Source of the DNA: an uncultured bacterium | GTDB lineage: Bacteria; Muiribacteriota; Ozemobacteria; Ozemobacterales; Ozemobacteraceae | Reading direction: 5' to 3' | DNA length: 64,000 nucleotides | NCBI GenBank assembly: GCA_937949615.1 | Contig: CALEDQ010000031.1 | Span: 124,001-188,000, forward strand | Shown: positions 25,137 to 36,600 of the stretch, piece after piece | Layout of the letters: each line of letters begins with the position of its first letter | How positions within the stretch are numbered: position 1 is the stretch's first letter | Notes under the pieces: model-generated | The model's database searches: none | Told to the model about the DNA's origin: nothing | Seen by the model: the letters and a program-made list of their open reading frames with translations, nothing else | Made by a program: the position numbers and the translations under genes

Positions 25137-26024
25137 TTACTCGGTCTCTCTTGTCGGTGGCGGGGTAACCGGTTCGCTGTCACTTTCAAAGACAGGGTCT
25201 TCAAGCGGTGGTCCGCTGAGTTTGCGCAGAAAGTCGGTATGGGTGTTGATCCAGTTCTGGGTTTCGTCGAGAGTATTGTTGATATGATCGATGTTGGAAC
25301 TGAAAGATTCAGGGCTGCTGTCGAGTGCGATGCCTTCACGCACCATCTGCAGCTGGCTTTCGATGCGCTGCAGTTCCATTTCAACGAGCATTTCGTTCTC
25401 TTTGGCGGCAGAGAGATTGTCGAGGCGCTTTTTGTGAATTTCGATATTGCCCTGCAGTGATTTGGTAAGTGCCGGGCTGATATCGGGGGTTATCTGCTGC
25501 TCGAGTTTCTTGATTTCGCTTTTTATTTCGTTGGCTTTGGTGCGGTGCAGGCTTTCTTCGATGAGTTGCTTCGTTTTCAGCAGTTTGAGAAAGATCGACG
25601 GCAGCTGGTTGAGGGTTGCCTGCTTGCTGGTGTTCATGAAGCCTGAGCCATCGTCGGTATTCCAGTTCATCAGCTTGTTGATTTCAGCGAGGCTTGCGTT
25701 CAGCCTCTTCAAGCGTGAATGATTTTCGGGGGTCAGACTGGCGATAACTTCGTTCATCTTGTCTGAACGTGACTGCTGGATCTCTGCAAGCTGCTTGCCT
25801 TCGACGTATCTCTGAAATCGCGGGTTTGAAGAAAGATACCAGAGATACACGAACTCAAGAGCCAGGCCGAGAAACCAGAAACCCGGGTTGCTGAACCCGA
25901 GAATGAATGAGCCGAGAATGAAAAGCTTGTTGACCGGTATCTCGCCCATGCCTTTGATGACGAGGCCGGCGTTGAAGGCTTCGCTGAGATAGTCAGAATA
26001 ACCGGGCTTGCGATAAGGTGCCAT
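25137..26024 (-). CDS. Membrane-anchored coiled-coil protein of the PspA/ABC operon
   Basis: 295 residues. One or two membrane helices occur near the N-terminus (about 30-66, rich in Phe, Leu and Gly). A long charged helical region (about 75-240, several coiled-coil stretches such as IKSEIKKLEQQI) and a Pro/Glu-rich tail follow. No catalytic motif is seen. The ATG shares a base with the stop of the upstream ABC ATPase gene (TAATG), and the AAA+ gene follows after 12 bases. It is likely a cytoplasmic adaptor tied to the membrane that connects the ATPase and transporter, which is inference. Confidence 0.78.
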   Translation of the reverse strand: MAPYRKPGYSDYLSEAFNAGLVIKGMGEIPVNKLFILGSFILGFSNPGFWFLGLALEFVYLWYLSSNPRFQRYVEGKQLAEIQQSRSDKMNEVIASLTPENHSRLKRLNASLAEINKLMNWNTDDGSGFMNTSKQATLNQLPSIFLKLLKTKQLIEESLHRTKANEIKSEIKKLEQQITPDISPALTKSLQGNIEIHKKRLDNLSAAKENEMLVEMELQRIESQLQMVREGIALDSSPESFSSNIDHINNTLDETQNWINTHTDFLRKLSGPPLEDPVFESDSEPVTPPPTRETE

Positions 26025-27277
26025 TATGCTGAACCACCAATTCTAATGAATTCGTCGGTAATTTCTTTAAGGAAATTATTGAATTTCGGGCTTTCCTGAA
26101 CTTCAAGCGGCGTCATGCCGTCGTATTTGCCGATCATATCGCGGGTTATGGCGATCTGACTGGCCAGACGGCCAGGGTTGGCCTGAAACATGAAAATGCG
26201 GTCGCTGAGAAATACAGCTTCTGCCAGCGAATGGGTGACGATGAAAACCGTTGCTTCGACCTCGTGCCAGAGTGAGGTTATCAGCTCCTGCATCTCGATG
26301 CGCGTTGGTTCGTCAAGAGCCGAAAACGGTTCGTCCATCAGAATGATGCGTGGTTTGAGAACAAGAGTGCGGGCGATGGCGACACGCTGCTGCTGACCAC
26401 CCGAAAGCTGGTATGGAAATTTGTCTTCGTGCCCCTTCATGCCGACCTTCGCGATCATTTCGCGTGACAGTTTTTCCATGACCTGTTCTGAATAGCCAAG
26501 GCTCTCACGGTTGAGCTGCAGACCGAACATTACGTTCTGCAATACGGTCAGATGCGGAAAAGAGCTGTATTTTTGAAAAATCATGCCGCGGTCTCGGCCC
26601 GGGCCGGTAACCGGTTTGTTGCGCACCAGAACCTCGCCAAGAGTCGGCGGTCCCACTTCCTGAAAACCTTGAATCAGATTGAGAACGGTCGATTTGCCGC
26701 AGCCTGAGGGGCCGACCAGAGCTATGAATTCACCGATGTCAGGCAGGTCTTCAATCTCGAAGGAAATGTTTTTCAGGGCCATGAATTCGTTAGGTGTGCC
26801 CGGGTTGAAAATTTTGGTGACATTGCGGAAAGTGACAATCGGCGGATATTTGGACTTGTGCAGATTGTCGACGCAGCTGCCGGGCTCGCCGGTGTCAGAG
26901 GATTCTTCAATTGAGACATGCTGTTCGCCCTGGGCAACTGGCTTTGCCGGCCTGTCTCCTGGTTCTAACACGGCGGTTGTCGGTTTATGTTCATCGCTGA
27001 CAGGTGCCATCGCACCGGGAAAAGGAAACTCTTCTGTTTTGGGCTGAGCTGCTGCAGGTTTCTGCCCGGCCAGCTTTTCGTGGCCGACAGGTCTGGCCGG
27101 TGAAACGGCTGGTTTTTCGGACTGTTCGTCAGAGTCTGCTTTGCTGGCTTTGGCCGGCACCTGGTTCTGGGCTTTCGTACGATCCGCAATCTGCGGAACA
27201 TCAGGTTCATCACCAAAACGTACGAAGTAACCAGCAATTTTTCTGAATAATGAAGGTTTCTGTGGCTGGTTGCTCAT
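26024..27277 (-). CDS. ABC transporter ATPase, nitrate/sulfonate/taurine type, with long N-terminal tail
   Basis: 417 residues, about 145 longer than usual. Residues 1-145 are a low-complexity Pro/Ala/Lys/Glu tail. The ABC domain starts near 147: Walker A GPSGCGKST (179-187), Q-loop Q225, signature LSGGQ (271-275), Walker B IILMDEP (291-297) and switch H329 in VTHS. A segment reading FKGTEF-like is absent and the fold matches SsuB/TauB/NrtD ATPases that power import. It pairs with the permease gene (four-base overlap). The substrate cannot be read from the sequence. The tail may bind another component of the operon. Confidence 0.92.
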   Translation of the reverse strand: MSNQPQKPSLFRKIAGYFVRFGDEPDVPQIADRTKAQNQVPAKASKADSDEQSEKPAVSPARPVGHEKLAGQKPAAAQPKTEEFPFPGAMAPVSDEHKPTTAVLEPGDRPAKPVAQGEQHVSIEESSDTGEPGSCVDNLHKSKYPPIVTFRNVTKIFNPGTPNEFMALKNISFEIEDLPDIGEFIALVGPSGCGKSTVLNLIQGFQEVGPPTLGEVLVRNKPVTGPGRDRGMIFQKYSSFPHLTVLQNVMFGLQLNRESLGYSEQVMEKLSREMIAKVGMKGHEDKFPYQLSGGQQQRVAIARTLVLKPRIILMDEPFSALDEPTRIEMQELITSLWHEVEATVFIVTHSLAEAVFLSDRIFMFQANPGRLASQIAITRDMIGKYDGMTPLEVQESPKFNNFLKEITDEFIRIGGSA

Positions 27278-28617
27278 CTTTTCTGGCTCCTGTATGGGAA
27301 CAGCTGTTGCCCGACTTTGTCCCAGATTTTGTCGGTGATGAAGGCCATCAGAACGATGGCAATGAGCACCAGATAAATATCTTCGCGTGGCCCTCTTCTT
27401 TGACTGGTAAGAATCAGGGTGCCGACCCCGAAGCTGCCCATATCGACCATTTCTGCAAGGATGATGTAGCCCCAGCCGATACCGAATCCGAGGCGCATGG
27501 CATCAAAAATATTGGGCAGAGCGATCGGAAGCAGGATATTGTTGAGAACCTGAAATTTATTGGCTCCCAGAGTGTAGCCGGTCTGCAGGTAAACGTTGTC
27601 GACTTCTTCGAGCGACTTCACGAAAAGTGGCAGCAGATAGATGGCGAAGCCGAAAGCCAGAAACATGACTTTCTGCAGTTCATTGGTGCCAAAAAGAATC
27701 ATGAAAAGCGGCACGAGGGCCGGAATTGGCAGATAACCGCCAAACAGCATCAGTGGCGCGACAATGGCCTTGCATTTGCTGAAGGTGCCCATGAGCAAAG
27801 CCATGGGGAAAACAACGATGAAGGCGACAATGAAACCGGCGCCGACACGCAGGAAGCTGTAAAGAATATTTTTGGGCAGATAGCGGTTTGACCAGAGCGA
27901 CGGAAAAGAGCGCGAAACTTCGCCCGGGCTTGGCAGCACCGATGGACTGATAACTCTGGTTTCGACAACTTCGTAGCGGTAAATGAATTTTGGGGTTGTC
28001 GGCACAGCTTGTGTGTTTGCGGCGGCTGTGCCTGGTGTATTCTGCGTGGCGGCCACCGGGGTGTGAGTCTGAGCTTCACCCGGGTTTGGTGTGTGCCCAA
28101 TATTGGGAGTCGTCTCTGAAATCGGCTGAGAAATATTCTCGGATAAAGAAGCGCTGGCCGGCATCTGGCTGTCTACGGCTTTTGTCTGCTCCGGTTTCTT
28201 CTCTGCAGGCGCCGGGGGCGGCGCAATTTTTTCGCGGCCGACAATTTTGCCTGGTGGCAGAGTGATTCTGACACCTTTGCCAAAAACTCTGGCAGGCATA
28301 TTGCCAAGTTTGAAGCTTTCACCAGCTTTGATCAGTCTGGTTTGCTGGTCTTCATCTTTTTCGCCGGCGTATTCGAGGCGGCTCTGATCGATAAAAAGCG
28401 AAACTCTCTCAGTAAATCTTGTTCCGTCAGCGGGTGGGACTTTCTCAAAGCCTTCGAAAGTTCCTTCGGGCAGCGTAACCGTAATGGCGTTGCCAGATGT
28501 GGCCAGAACCCAGATCAACAATATGAGAAAAATGGGAATAACGCCGAGCAGAATCTGGTCGACCAGTTTTACGCCGGTTCTAATTCCGAAAAAATTCTCA
28601 TGCAGAGTGAATTTCAT
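27274..28617 (-). CDS. ABC transporter permease (SsuC/TauC type) with ~190-residue periplasmic insert
   Basis: 447 residues against about 260 for the family. A first membrane helix (about 21-40) is followed by about 190 non-membrane residues: a beta-rich part (about 45-130) and a Pro/Thr/Ala-rich linker (about 130-210). The usual permease core follows, with YSFLRVGAGFIVAFIVVFPMALLMG and the ATPase-contacting EAA loop TGYTLGANKFQVLNNILLP (about 346-366). By topology the insert is periplasmic, between the membrane and the OmpA-linked binding proteins. AGGAAG precedes the ATG. A strong hairpin lies just upstream. Confidence 0.92.
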   Translation of the reverse strand: MKFTLHENFFGIRTGVKLVDQILLGVIPIFLILLIWVLATSGNAITVTLPEGTFEGFEKVPPADGTRFTERVSLFIDQSRLEYAGEKDEDQQTRLIKAGESFKLGNMPARVFGKGVRITLPPGKIVGREKIAPPPAPAEKKPEQTKAVDSQMPASASLSENISQPISETTPNIGHTPNPGEAQTHTPVAATQNTPGTAAANTQAVPTTPKFIYRYEVVETRVISPSVLPSPGEVSRSFPSLWSNRYLPKNILYSFLRVGAGFIVAFIVVFPMALLMGTFSKCKAIVAPLMLFGGYLPIPALVPLFMILFGTNELQKVMFLAFGFAIYLLPLFVKSLEEVDNVYLQTGYTLGANKFQVLNNILLPIALPNIFDAMRLGFGIGWGYIILAEMVDMGSFGVGTLILTSQRRGPREDIYLVLIAIVLMAFITDKIWDKVGQQLFPYRSQKR

Positions 28618-28633
28618 GCTTCTTCCTCGAGCA

Positions 28634-28660
28634 GACCGGGTGGGGCAGCCCCACCCGGTC
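28634..28660. repeat. Perfect 12-bp inverted repeat between binding-protein and permease genes
   Basis: Arms 28634-28645 and 28649-28660 pair perfectly around a three-base loop, eight bases after the stop of the upstream gene. No T run follows on the minus strand, so it is not a standard terminator. It resembles intercistronic hairpins that protect the 3' end of abundant binding-protein mRNA. Confidence 0.8.
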
Positions 28661-28668
28661 AGTGTTTA

Positions 28669-30318
28669 TCAGTTACTTTCGGGCGGGAACACAGAGACTT
28701 CGACTCTGCGGTTCAGCGCCTGATTCATCGGATTGTCGGCGTCGGCGGGTTTGTTCCAGCCTTCGCCTTCAACGACGAATTTCTTCGGGTCGAATTTGTA
28801 TTTATCGACCAGAGCTTTTTTAACCGCTTCAGCACGATTCATGCTGAGATCTTTAACGATCTGTTCAGGAATCTTGCCCTTCATCGAGCTGTCGGTATGA
28901 CCAACGATGGCCACAACAGCGCGATCATAGGCGCCGACGAGGCGAGCGACCTTGTCGAGGGTGGCTTCGACGTTCGGGTCATAGAGAGTGTTCTGAATGG
29001 CATTGCCGGTCAGGTCGTGGGCCGGTTCATAGATATTCGAAGAGTTCGGGTAGAAGTTTATTCTGACGGTCTGGGTGATAATCGGGGCTTCAGCATTGAC
29101 CTTGTTGTAGGTGGTCGGCACGAACTTGCTGACGTAGTTATCCTGATGGTGCTTGAAGGTGCCGGCCTTTTCGAGATCCTGAACAATCGAGAAATCCATG
29201 ATCTGGTTGAACGGAACGGCTTCTTTTACGAGGCCGGCCTGGTTGTAAACATAGGCGATGCTTTTCCAGGTGCGTTCAAAGTTGGTCGGATTGTTGGCAT
29301 TGAGGAAGAATTCGCGGTTTTCGGCAAAGTTGGTCGAGTGGGCGTCGGCTTCCATGGCTTTGACGTCTTCGACCTTCATACCATAACCATCGGCCATCCA
29401 CTGGAAAGCCTGGGCTTTGGTGGTTGCGTTATTGAGCATGTCCATGCCTTCGAAGATACCGGCAACCAGACCCTTGACGATTTCGGGCTTGTCGCGGGCG
29501 AAGTCGGCACGCACGGCCCAGACGTCGGCGATGAGCTTGTTGGCTTCGGCAGTGGTGGTCAGAATGCGGGTTCCGGCAACTTTTTCGGGGATGGTGTAGA
29601 TATCTGGAGCCCAGCTGACACAGGCATCGATACTTGGATCAGATACGAAAGCAGCGGCGGCTTCGAAGGCGGTCGAAGTATACTTGTGGGTAACTTCGCT
29701 GAGGCCGATGCCGGCGTTGATCAGCAGATTGCTGATGAAATACTGTGAGGGACTGTTCTGGGCATAAACGATGGTTTTGCCTTTGAGATCAGCCACAGAG
29801 CGGATTTTTGAGCGGGTGACGATGCCATCGCCGCCGCTTGACCAGTCGACCTGCTGATAAATACGGGGAGCGGTGCGGCTGTCTTTCATCAGTTCGGGAG
29901 CAAACAGCACCATCATGTCGAGGGTGCCCCAGAGAACATGGCTTTCGCCGCTGGCATAGCTGTCACGGGCGACGACCGGGTCGTCGATCAGTTTGAGGTT
30001 GACCTTGAAACCGTATTTCTTGAAGAAAACGCTGTCTTCGTTCGGAGCGAAGCCGTTGTTGGCGGCAATGATCGGCAGCCAGCCGGCCCAGACGTTGATC
30101 GGGAAAACCACGATCTTTTCTTTGTCATCCCATTTGTAGCCGGAAGCGCCGGTTACCGGGGGCAGGGTTTCGCGGGGTACGAACTTGTATTCTTTAACCG
30201 TGGTGACCGACTCGGTATCGGGTGCTTCGACGGTTGCGGCTTCCTGTGCCTGAACAACGCCAAAACAGATGGCCAGCATGGCCATGAGAACCAGAAACAG
30301 CTTTCCTCTGAAATTCAT
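28669..30318 (-). CDS. NMT1/SsuA-type solute-binding protein fused to OmpA peptidoglycan-binding domain (copy 2)
   Basis: 549 residues from the ATG at 30318 (AAGGAG six bases upstream). A signal peptide ends at about VVQAQ (residues 8-25). The binding-protein part (about 65-390) has FPINVWAGWLPIIAANNGF, a KTIVYAQNSPSQYFISNLL segment and SWAPDIYTIPEK, as in taurine/nitrate binding proteins. The C-terminal OmpA domain (about 410-545) has GHTDSSMKGK with the peptidoglycan-contact Asp and ALNRRVEV with the contact Arg. The protein should sit in the periplasm bound to the cell wall. It is a close paralogue of the gene at 31135, with pspA between them. Confidence 0.92.
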   Translation of the reverse strand: MNFRGKLFLVLMAMLAICFGVVQAQEAATVEAPDTESVTTVKEYKFVPRETLPPVTGASGYKWDDKEKIVVFPINVWAGWLPIIAANNGFAPNEDSVFFKKYGFKVNLKLIDDPVVARDSYASGESHVLWGTLDMMVLFAPELMKDSRTAPRIYQQVDWSSGGDGIVTRSKIRSVADLKGKTIVYAQNSPSQYFISNLLINAGIGLSEVTHKYTSTAFEAAAAFVSDPSIDACVSWAPDIYTIPEKVAGTRILTTTAEANKLIADVWAVRADFARDKPEIVKGLVAGIFEGMDMLNNATTKAQAFQWMADGYGMKVEDVKAMEADAHSTNFAENREFFLNANNPTNFERTWKSIAYVYNQAGLVKEAVPFNQIMDFSIVQDLEKAGTFKHHQDNYVSKFVPTTYNKVNAEAPIITQTVRINFYPNSSNIYEPAHDLTGNAIQNTLYDPNVEATLDKVARLVGAYDRAVVAIVGHTDSSMKGKIPEQIVKDLSMNRAEAVKKALVDKYKFDPKKFVVEGEGWNKPADADNPMNQALNRRVEVSVFPPESN

Positions 30319-30351
30319 CTCTTGCTCCTTATTGAAATATTTCAAAAATTA

Positions 30352-31113
30352 TCAGTTTTTCTGCATCGGGCCCATGCCACGCTGCGGAACATCATCACTG
30401 GAATCAGTTTCAGCAAGCGGCTGTGCTGAGCCGGGCATGGAGATGCCGTTCATGGCAGCGAATTCTGCCAGGGCGGCGTCGCCAAGAGCTTCCATTTCGG
30501 CTTCTTTCATCGTGACATTTGAGTTGTCATAAGAACCGGCGGCAACACGTGAGCGGCCAACGGCTTTGTCGCGTCTTTCTTCAAGCAGTTCGGTGACGCG
30601 GTTGATTGTATCGCCGCTTGAACCGATGCCGGCAATCATGCCTTTTGCCATTTCCTGGAGTTCGGCCTGGGCTTCGTGCATCTGGGTTTCGCTGACGAGG
30701 TTCTGCAGCTTTTCGATTTTCATCTGAGCTTCGCGAACGGCCACGTCTCTTGATTTTTCAAGATCCTTGAAGGTCTTGTCGGCAATTTCGAGCTGTGACT
30801 GGTTTTCTTCAAGCTGCTGTTTGACGGTCTGCAGCTGCAGAGCGAGCTGGCCGGCGACTTTGTTGTTGCCTGCCTTCAGATTGGCGGTGATTTTGGCAGT
30901 CAGTTCCTTGTCTTTGGCAGACAGGGTTTTGACCTGGCGCATCAGGCGCTCGGTAAAGGCAGCGTGATTGGCCAGACTTTCGTTGAACCGCGAAATCTGG
31001 TTTCTCAGGTTTTCCTTTTCGGCTTCGATGAGGGCTTCCGGGTTACTTGATTCAAGCCCTTTGATAAAGAGACTGAAGAAACCTCTAATTAAATTCATCA
31101 ACCGTTTAAACAT
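30352..31113 (-). CDS. pspA: PspA/IM30 (Vipp1) family membrane-remodelling protein
   Basis: 253 residues, the family length plus about 30. A short amphipathic N-terminus (MFKRLMNLIRGFFSLFI) is followed by long charged helices with coiled-coil repeats (about 25-195), the fold shared with eukaryotic ESCRT-III. The C-terminal 45 residues are Gly/Met/Pro-rich and unusual. The PspA family binds stressed inner membrane and forms rods or rings. No PspF, PspB or PspC is nearby and no sigma-54 site was found. Instead it is the second gene of the operon, between two binding protein-OmpA genes, with AAAGGAG before its ATG. Confidence 0.9.
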   Translation of the reverse strand: MFKRLMNLIRGFFSLFIKGLESSNPEALIEAEKENLRNQISRFNESLANHAAFTERLMRQVKTLSAKDKELTAKITANLKAGNNKVAGQLALQLQTVKQQLEENQSQLEIADKTFKDLEKSRDVAVREAQMKIEKLQNLVSETQMHEAQAELQEMAKGMIAGIGSSGDTINRVTELLEERRDKAVGRSRVAAGSYDNSNVTMKEAEMEALGDAALAEFAAMNGISMPGSAQPLAETDSSDDVPQRGMGPMQKN

Positions 31114-31134
31114 TTTCCAGCTCCTTTGGAAGTT

Positions 31135-32889
<1,755 letters not shown>

Positions 32890-32952
32890 TCTATCCTCCT
32901 GAGGCAGATTAACTGATAAATCAAGTGCAGCCTTGCCTGTTATTCGAATGAT

Positions 32953-32982
32953 AATATACCGACTTTTGCGCAGCCAAAGCAA
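32953..32982 (-). promoter_or_regulatory. Promoter for the binding protein-PspA-ABC-AAA+ operon
   Basis: On the minus strand TTGCTT (32977-32982), 18 bases, TATATT (32953-32958), giving a leader of about 55 bases before the GTG at 32889. No sigma-54 pattern of the type used by classical psp operons is seen. Confidence 0.55.
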
Positions 32983-33055
32983 CCTTTTTAAACCTCAGGA
33001 GCGAAACTTGTGTACGGCTCTGAAAAAAAAGTTTCATTCTGTCGATAAGGCGAGC

Positions 33056-33628
33056 ATGCGCAAGTTAAAACTGTTTTTCGGCATTTTTATCTGTCTTTTC
33101 GTCAGCCAGGCGGCTTTCTGCCTGACCGGCCCGACACTGCTCATGGATTCTCAGCCGAAAAGTACTGAATATGTCTATGGTATTGGCCCGGTAGCCAAAT
33201 ATAAACGGGTCGCTGCCCCGCAGAACTTCGGCGGCGAAATGAATGTCTGGGGCGTCCGTGCCTTTGCCGGCAAGCTTTATGACCCGGAAATCGGGGTAGT
33301 GTTTTATACCGGCACCCTGACCGGCGAAAGTCTCAAGTTCAACCTCGATATGGCCGGATTGACTCTCGAAGACTCATTCAGGGAAGACGCCCGCGTCAAA
33401 TGGCGTGCCTCATTCGGGGTCGGCACTTATCGTCTGCGCAGCAAAGCATCGGGGTTCGAATTCAATAAAGGTTCTTTTACCTTTATTGAACCGATGATAA
33501 TCGGGGTTTTGCCGATGACCAGACACATCGTTCTTGAATTTGGCGCCGGTTACACCTTTGCCGGTGCCACCGGCGTCAGACTTGAAGGCCTTGCTCTCAA
33601 TGCCGAGCTGCTGATGGGCAAATTTTAA
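33056..33628 (+). CDS. Small secreted, probably outer-membrane-type protein
   Basis: 190 residues from the ATG at 33056 (AAGG about five bases upstream). A signal peptide covers about 1-22 (ends AAFC). If a lipoprotein, the Cys at about 22 would matter, but the lipobox is not convincing. The rest alternates Gly- and aromatic-containing strands (GVVFYTGTLTGESL, ASFGVGTYRLRS, EFGAGYTFAGATGVRLEGLAL) and ends in Phe, which suggests a small beta-barrel. No family is recognised. It is divergent from the PspA/ABC operon and its stop overlaps the stop of the convergent TPR gene. Confidence 0.72.
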   Translation: MRKLKLFFGIFICLFVSQAAFCLTGPTLLMDSQPKSTEYVYGIGPVAKYKRVAAPQNFGGEMNVWGVRAFAGKLYDPEIGVVFYTGTLTGESLKFNLDMAGLTLEDSFREDARVKWRASFGVGTYRLRSKASGFEFNKGSFTFIEPMIIGVLPMTRHIVLEFGAGYTFAGATGVRLEGLALNAELLMGKF

Positions 33629-36600
33629 CCGGCTTTTTTGCGGCTGTAAATCTTGTCAGAGCGGTCGAAGGCGTCTTTAAAGTTGATGTCAACGCTGCAG
33701 ATAAGGTCATACATGCGCAATGCCTCATCGAGTTTCTTTTCTACCTCGAGCGCGGTGCCGATCCGGTAAAGAACGTCCTTGATGTTGTCGTCCATCAGTT
33801 CAGGATCGAAATCGAGTGTTTCGATGATTTCGAGAGCCATCATCGGCTTGTTCTTGCCCAACCAGGCGTTGGCCAGCATGATGCCGGCTTCTTTGTTGCG
33901 GTCAGAAGCAAAGTCTGAGCTCAGAATCGAGATCACTTCATCCCAGCGGCGGGCTCTGGCTTTTTCCTGGGCGGCGGCGAGATTCATCACCAGACCCTGG
34001 GTGGCAGTCTTCTTTTCTGCCGGCACTTTGGCCGGCACTGGCGCTGGCGGTTCTGGTGCCATCAGATCATCTGGGCGAATCTGATTTCGCGAAGAAAAAT
34101 CATTGACGGTTGCAGCCACATCTGATTTGGTGGGGCCGCCAAGCTCTTCGGGCAGATCGTTGGCAAAATCATCGAACAAAGATTCGCTCTCTTCGAACGG
34201 ATCGAGAGTCGGCAGATCAATGGTCGGCAACGGAACAGAAGGGGTTTTGCGGTTTTCGGCTGGGGACAGCCTCTCTGGACCGGTTTTGGCAAAGTTGACC
34301 GGGTCAGGCAGGACATCAGATGAATACTCATCATTTTTCAGAAAGTCAGGCAGCGGGATATCGCCTTTGCTTTCCATTTCAAAGCCTTCTGGCGGTGGTT
34401 CGACAAAATTATCGAGGTCAAGATCGCCGCCATGCATACCCATTCCTGGTTCGTGCATACCGGGCATCGGCAGTTCGTCGGGAATCTGAGGCAGGCTGTC
34501 GTCATCACCGCCTCCAAATGCCGTCAGATCTTTTTTCAGGCCATTGAGAATTTCGGTCAGCTGCGGGTTGCCGGGGTAGCGCTGCAGAAATGTCTTGTAT
34601 TGTTCAATTGCCTCGGCAATCTTGTTCATCTTTTTCATTGACGAGGTATAAACAACATGGATCCCCATATTGTTGATATTTTCATTGAGAACTCTGATAC
34701 ATTCGCGGGCTGCGTCTGAATAACGATTTATTTTTGAGAAGTTGCGTGCCAGCAGTTCTCGATATTCGATCTTGTCTTTAATTTTAAGAGCTTCTTCGAG
34801 AACAGTTATTACTTCGTTCCCCATGGTGCGGTTCTGAACGTAGCCTTCGGCCAGAGCAGTGATTATCGGCGGTTCCTTGCCGCCGGTCTGATAGTAGGTG
34901 AAGAGAACGCTCATGGCTTCGACTGTTGTATTGCCTGTCTGAGCGTAATGTCTGGCGAGAACCGGCAGATACTCTGATTTTGCCGGGTTTTCCTTGTAGA
35001 TGGTTTCATACATGGCAATTGCTTCGTTTGAAGTGTCATGACTGGCCATTGAAGCTTTTGCGAGAAAGCCCCAGGCAATCGAGTTGCCGGGAAATTTTTC
35101 GAGTATCAGTCTGGCGTTTTCCTGGCAGCGAACGAAATTTTTCAGCTCGAAGTGGCATTTAACCAGAATTTCAAGAAATTCGCGCTCTACCTGAACCGGC
35201 TGTTTTTTATTGAGGGCCTTTTCAGCGACGCTGATTGCCTTGGTGTAGTTTTGTTTCTCAAACATGCGCCTGGCGACTATCAGAGGGTCAGACAGCGACA
35301 GAGTTATCGCTGGCAGTAGTCTGAGAGCGAATACCAATAGAAACATCGCTGCAAAAATGCCAAATCCGACATGAACCAGAGTCTGGTTGAGCTTATACCA
35401 CAGGCCATAGCGGAACTGGTTGAAGTTAACCTGATTGCGGGCAAAAGCTTCTTCGTCACGCATGAATCGCTGAAAAATCTCGTCAGCATCTTCATAGCGT
35501 TCCATGCCGTAGAAAATTTCGAGTTTGGTCCATTCTATATCGCGTTTGAACAGAGGATCGAGGTCTTTTTGCTTCAGAACCTCATCGAGATACTTGAGAG
35601 CCTGAACGTAGTCAGGTTCAGGTCGCAGCAGATATATCTTGCCGATATTAAACGCCGCTTCCTTGAAGCGTTCCGGTTCTTCCTTGTAAGCCTCTTCGAA
35701 AGTCGGCAGAGCCTGCTCGTATTTTTCGAGATCAAAAAGGTCTTTCGCCTTCTTGTAGCGCTTGAAAAGGTCATATTTGGCGTCGATCTTCGCCCTGATT
35801 TCTTCTTTGCCAGGTAGATCGGCATGCAGCTCGACCGCTTTTTTCCAGTTGTTGTCGGCTTCGTCGTATTTGCGGTTTTCGAATTGCTTGACCGCCTGAT
35901 TCAGCCAGTATTCTGCCTTTTTGATGTTTTCTGTTTCAGGGTCGGTTTCGGGAGGCTCAACTGTCACCGCTGGCGGTTCCGGGGAAACGGGCGTCGGGCG
36001 CGGGGTAATGTTTGCCGTGTCGACGGGCTCGTCAGAGTCTGGCAGATCGTCGGGGTCATTTGTCAGATCGGGGTTGTCGATGTTACCTGCCATGTCCGGG
36101 TTTTCGTCCGGCAGGCCGGTAAGGGCATCCGGGTCATCTGGAAGCGTGCCGTCTTCATCGCCGGTATTCAGTGCGGCTGTGTTGATAGAAGGTGTCGCCT
36201 CTGCCGGTTGCGGTTTTGGCTCTGAAGGCAATACAACCGTCTGGGTCGGATCATTCTCAAACGGACTTTCCGGCACTTCCGGGACATCACTGCCGCCAGC
36301 CACCGGGGTGGCCCTTTTGAGAAAATTGGTGTTGCGGGCCAGCTTTTTGGCGGTAGCTACCCCGTAGTTTTTGCATGAATAGAGAAACTGAAAGTCTTCA
36401 AAGACTACCGGCGAGTCGGGCATGCTCTCAAGAACCGTGCCCATCTGGTCAAAAGCCTGGGCGAGATTACCTTTGCGGAAGAGGATTTTGGCGAAGACAA
36501 AATTGGCAGTTGGCCCGGATTTGTTCTCAAGGGCCCGGTTGATATAATTCGTGGCTTCATCGAGCTTACCCTGATGAAAGGCAATGTCTGCGAGAATTGT

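Noticed and set aside
28342..29748. Long plus-strand open frame of about 468 codons
   Set aside because: Antisense to the permease and binding protein-OmpA genes; it reflects codon bias of the real genes.
32890..32982. Sigma-54 promoter for the pspA operon
   Set aside because: No TGGCAC-N5-TTGC pattern is present; a sigma-70-like TTGCTT-18-TATATT is seen instead.
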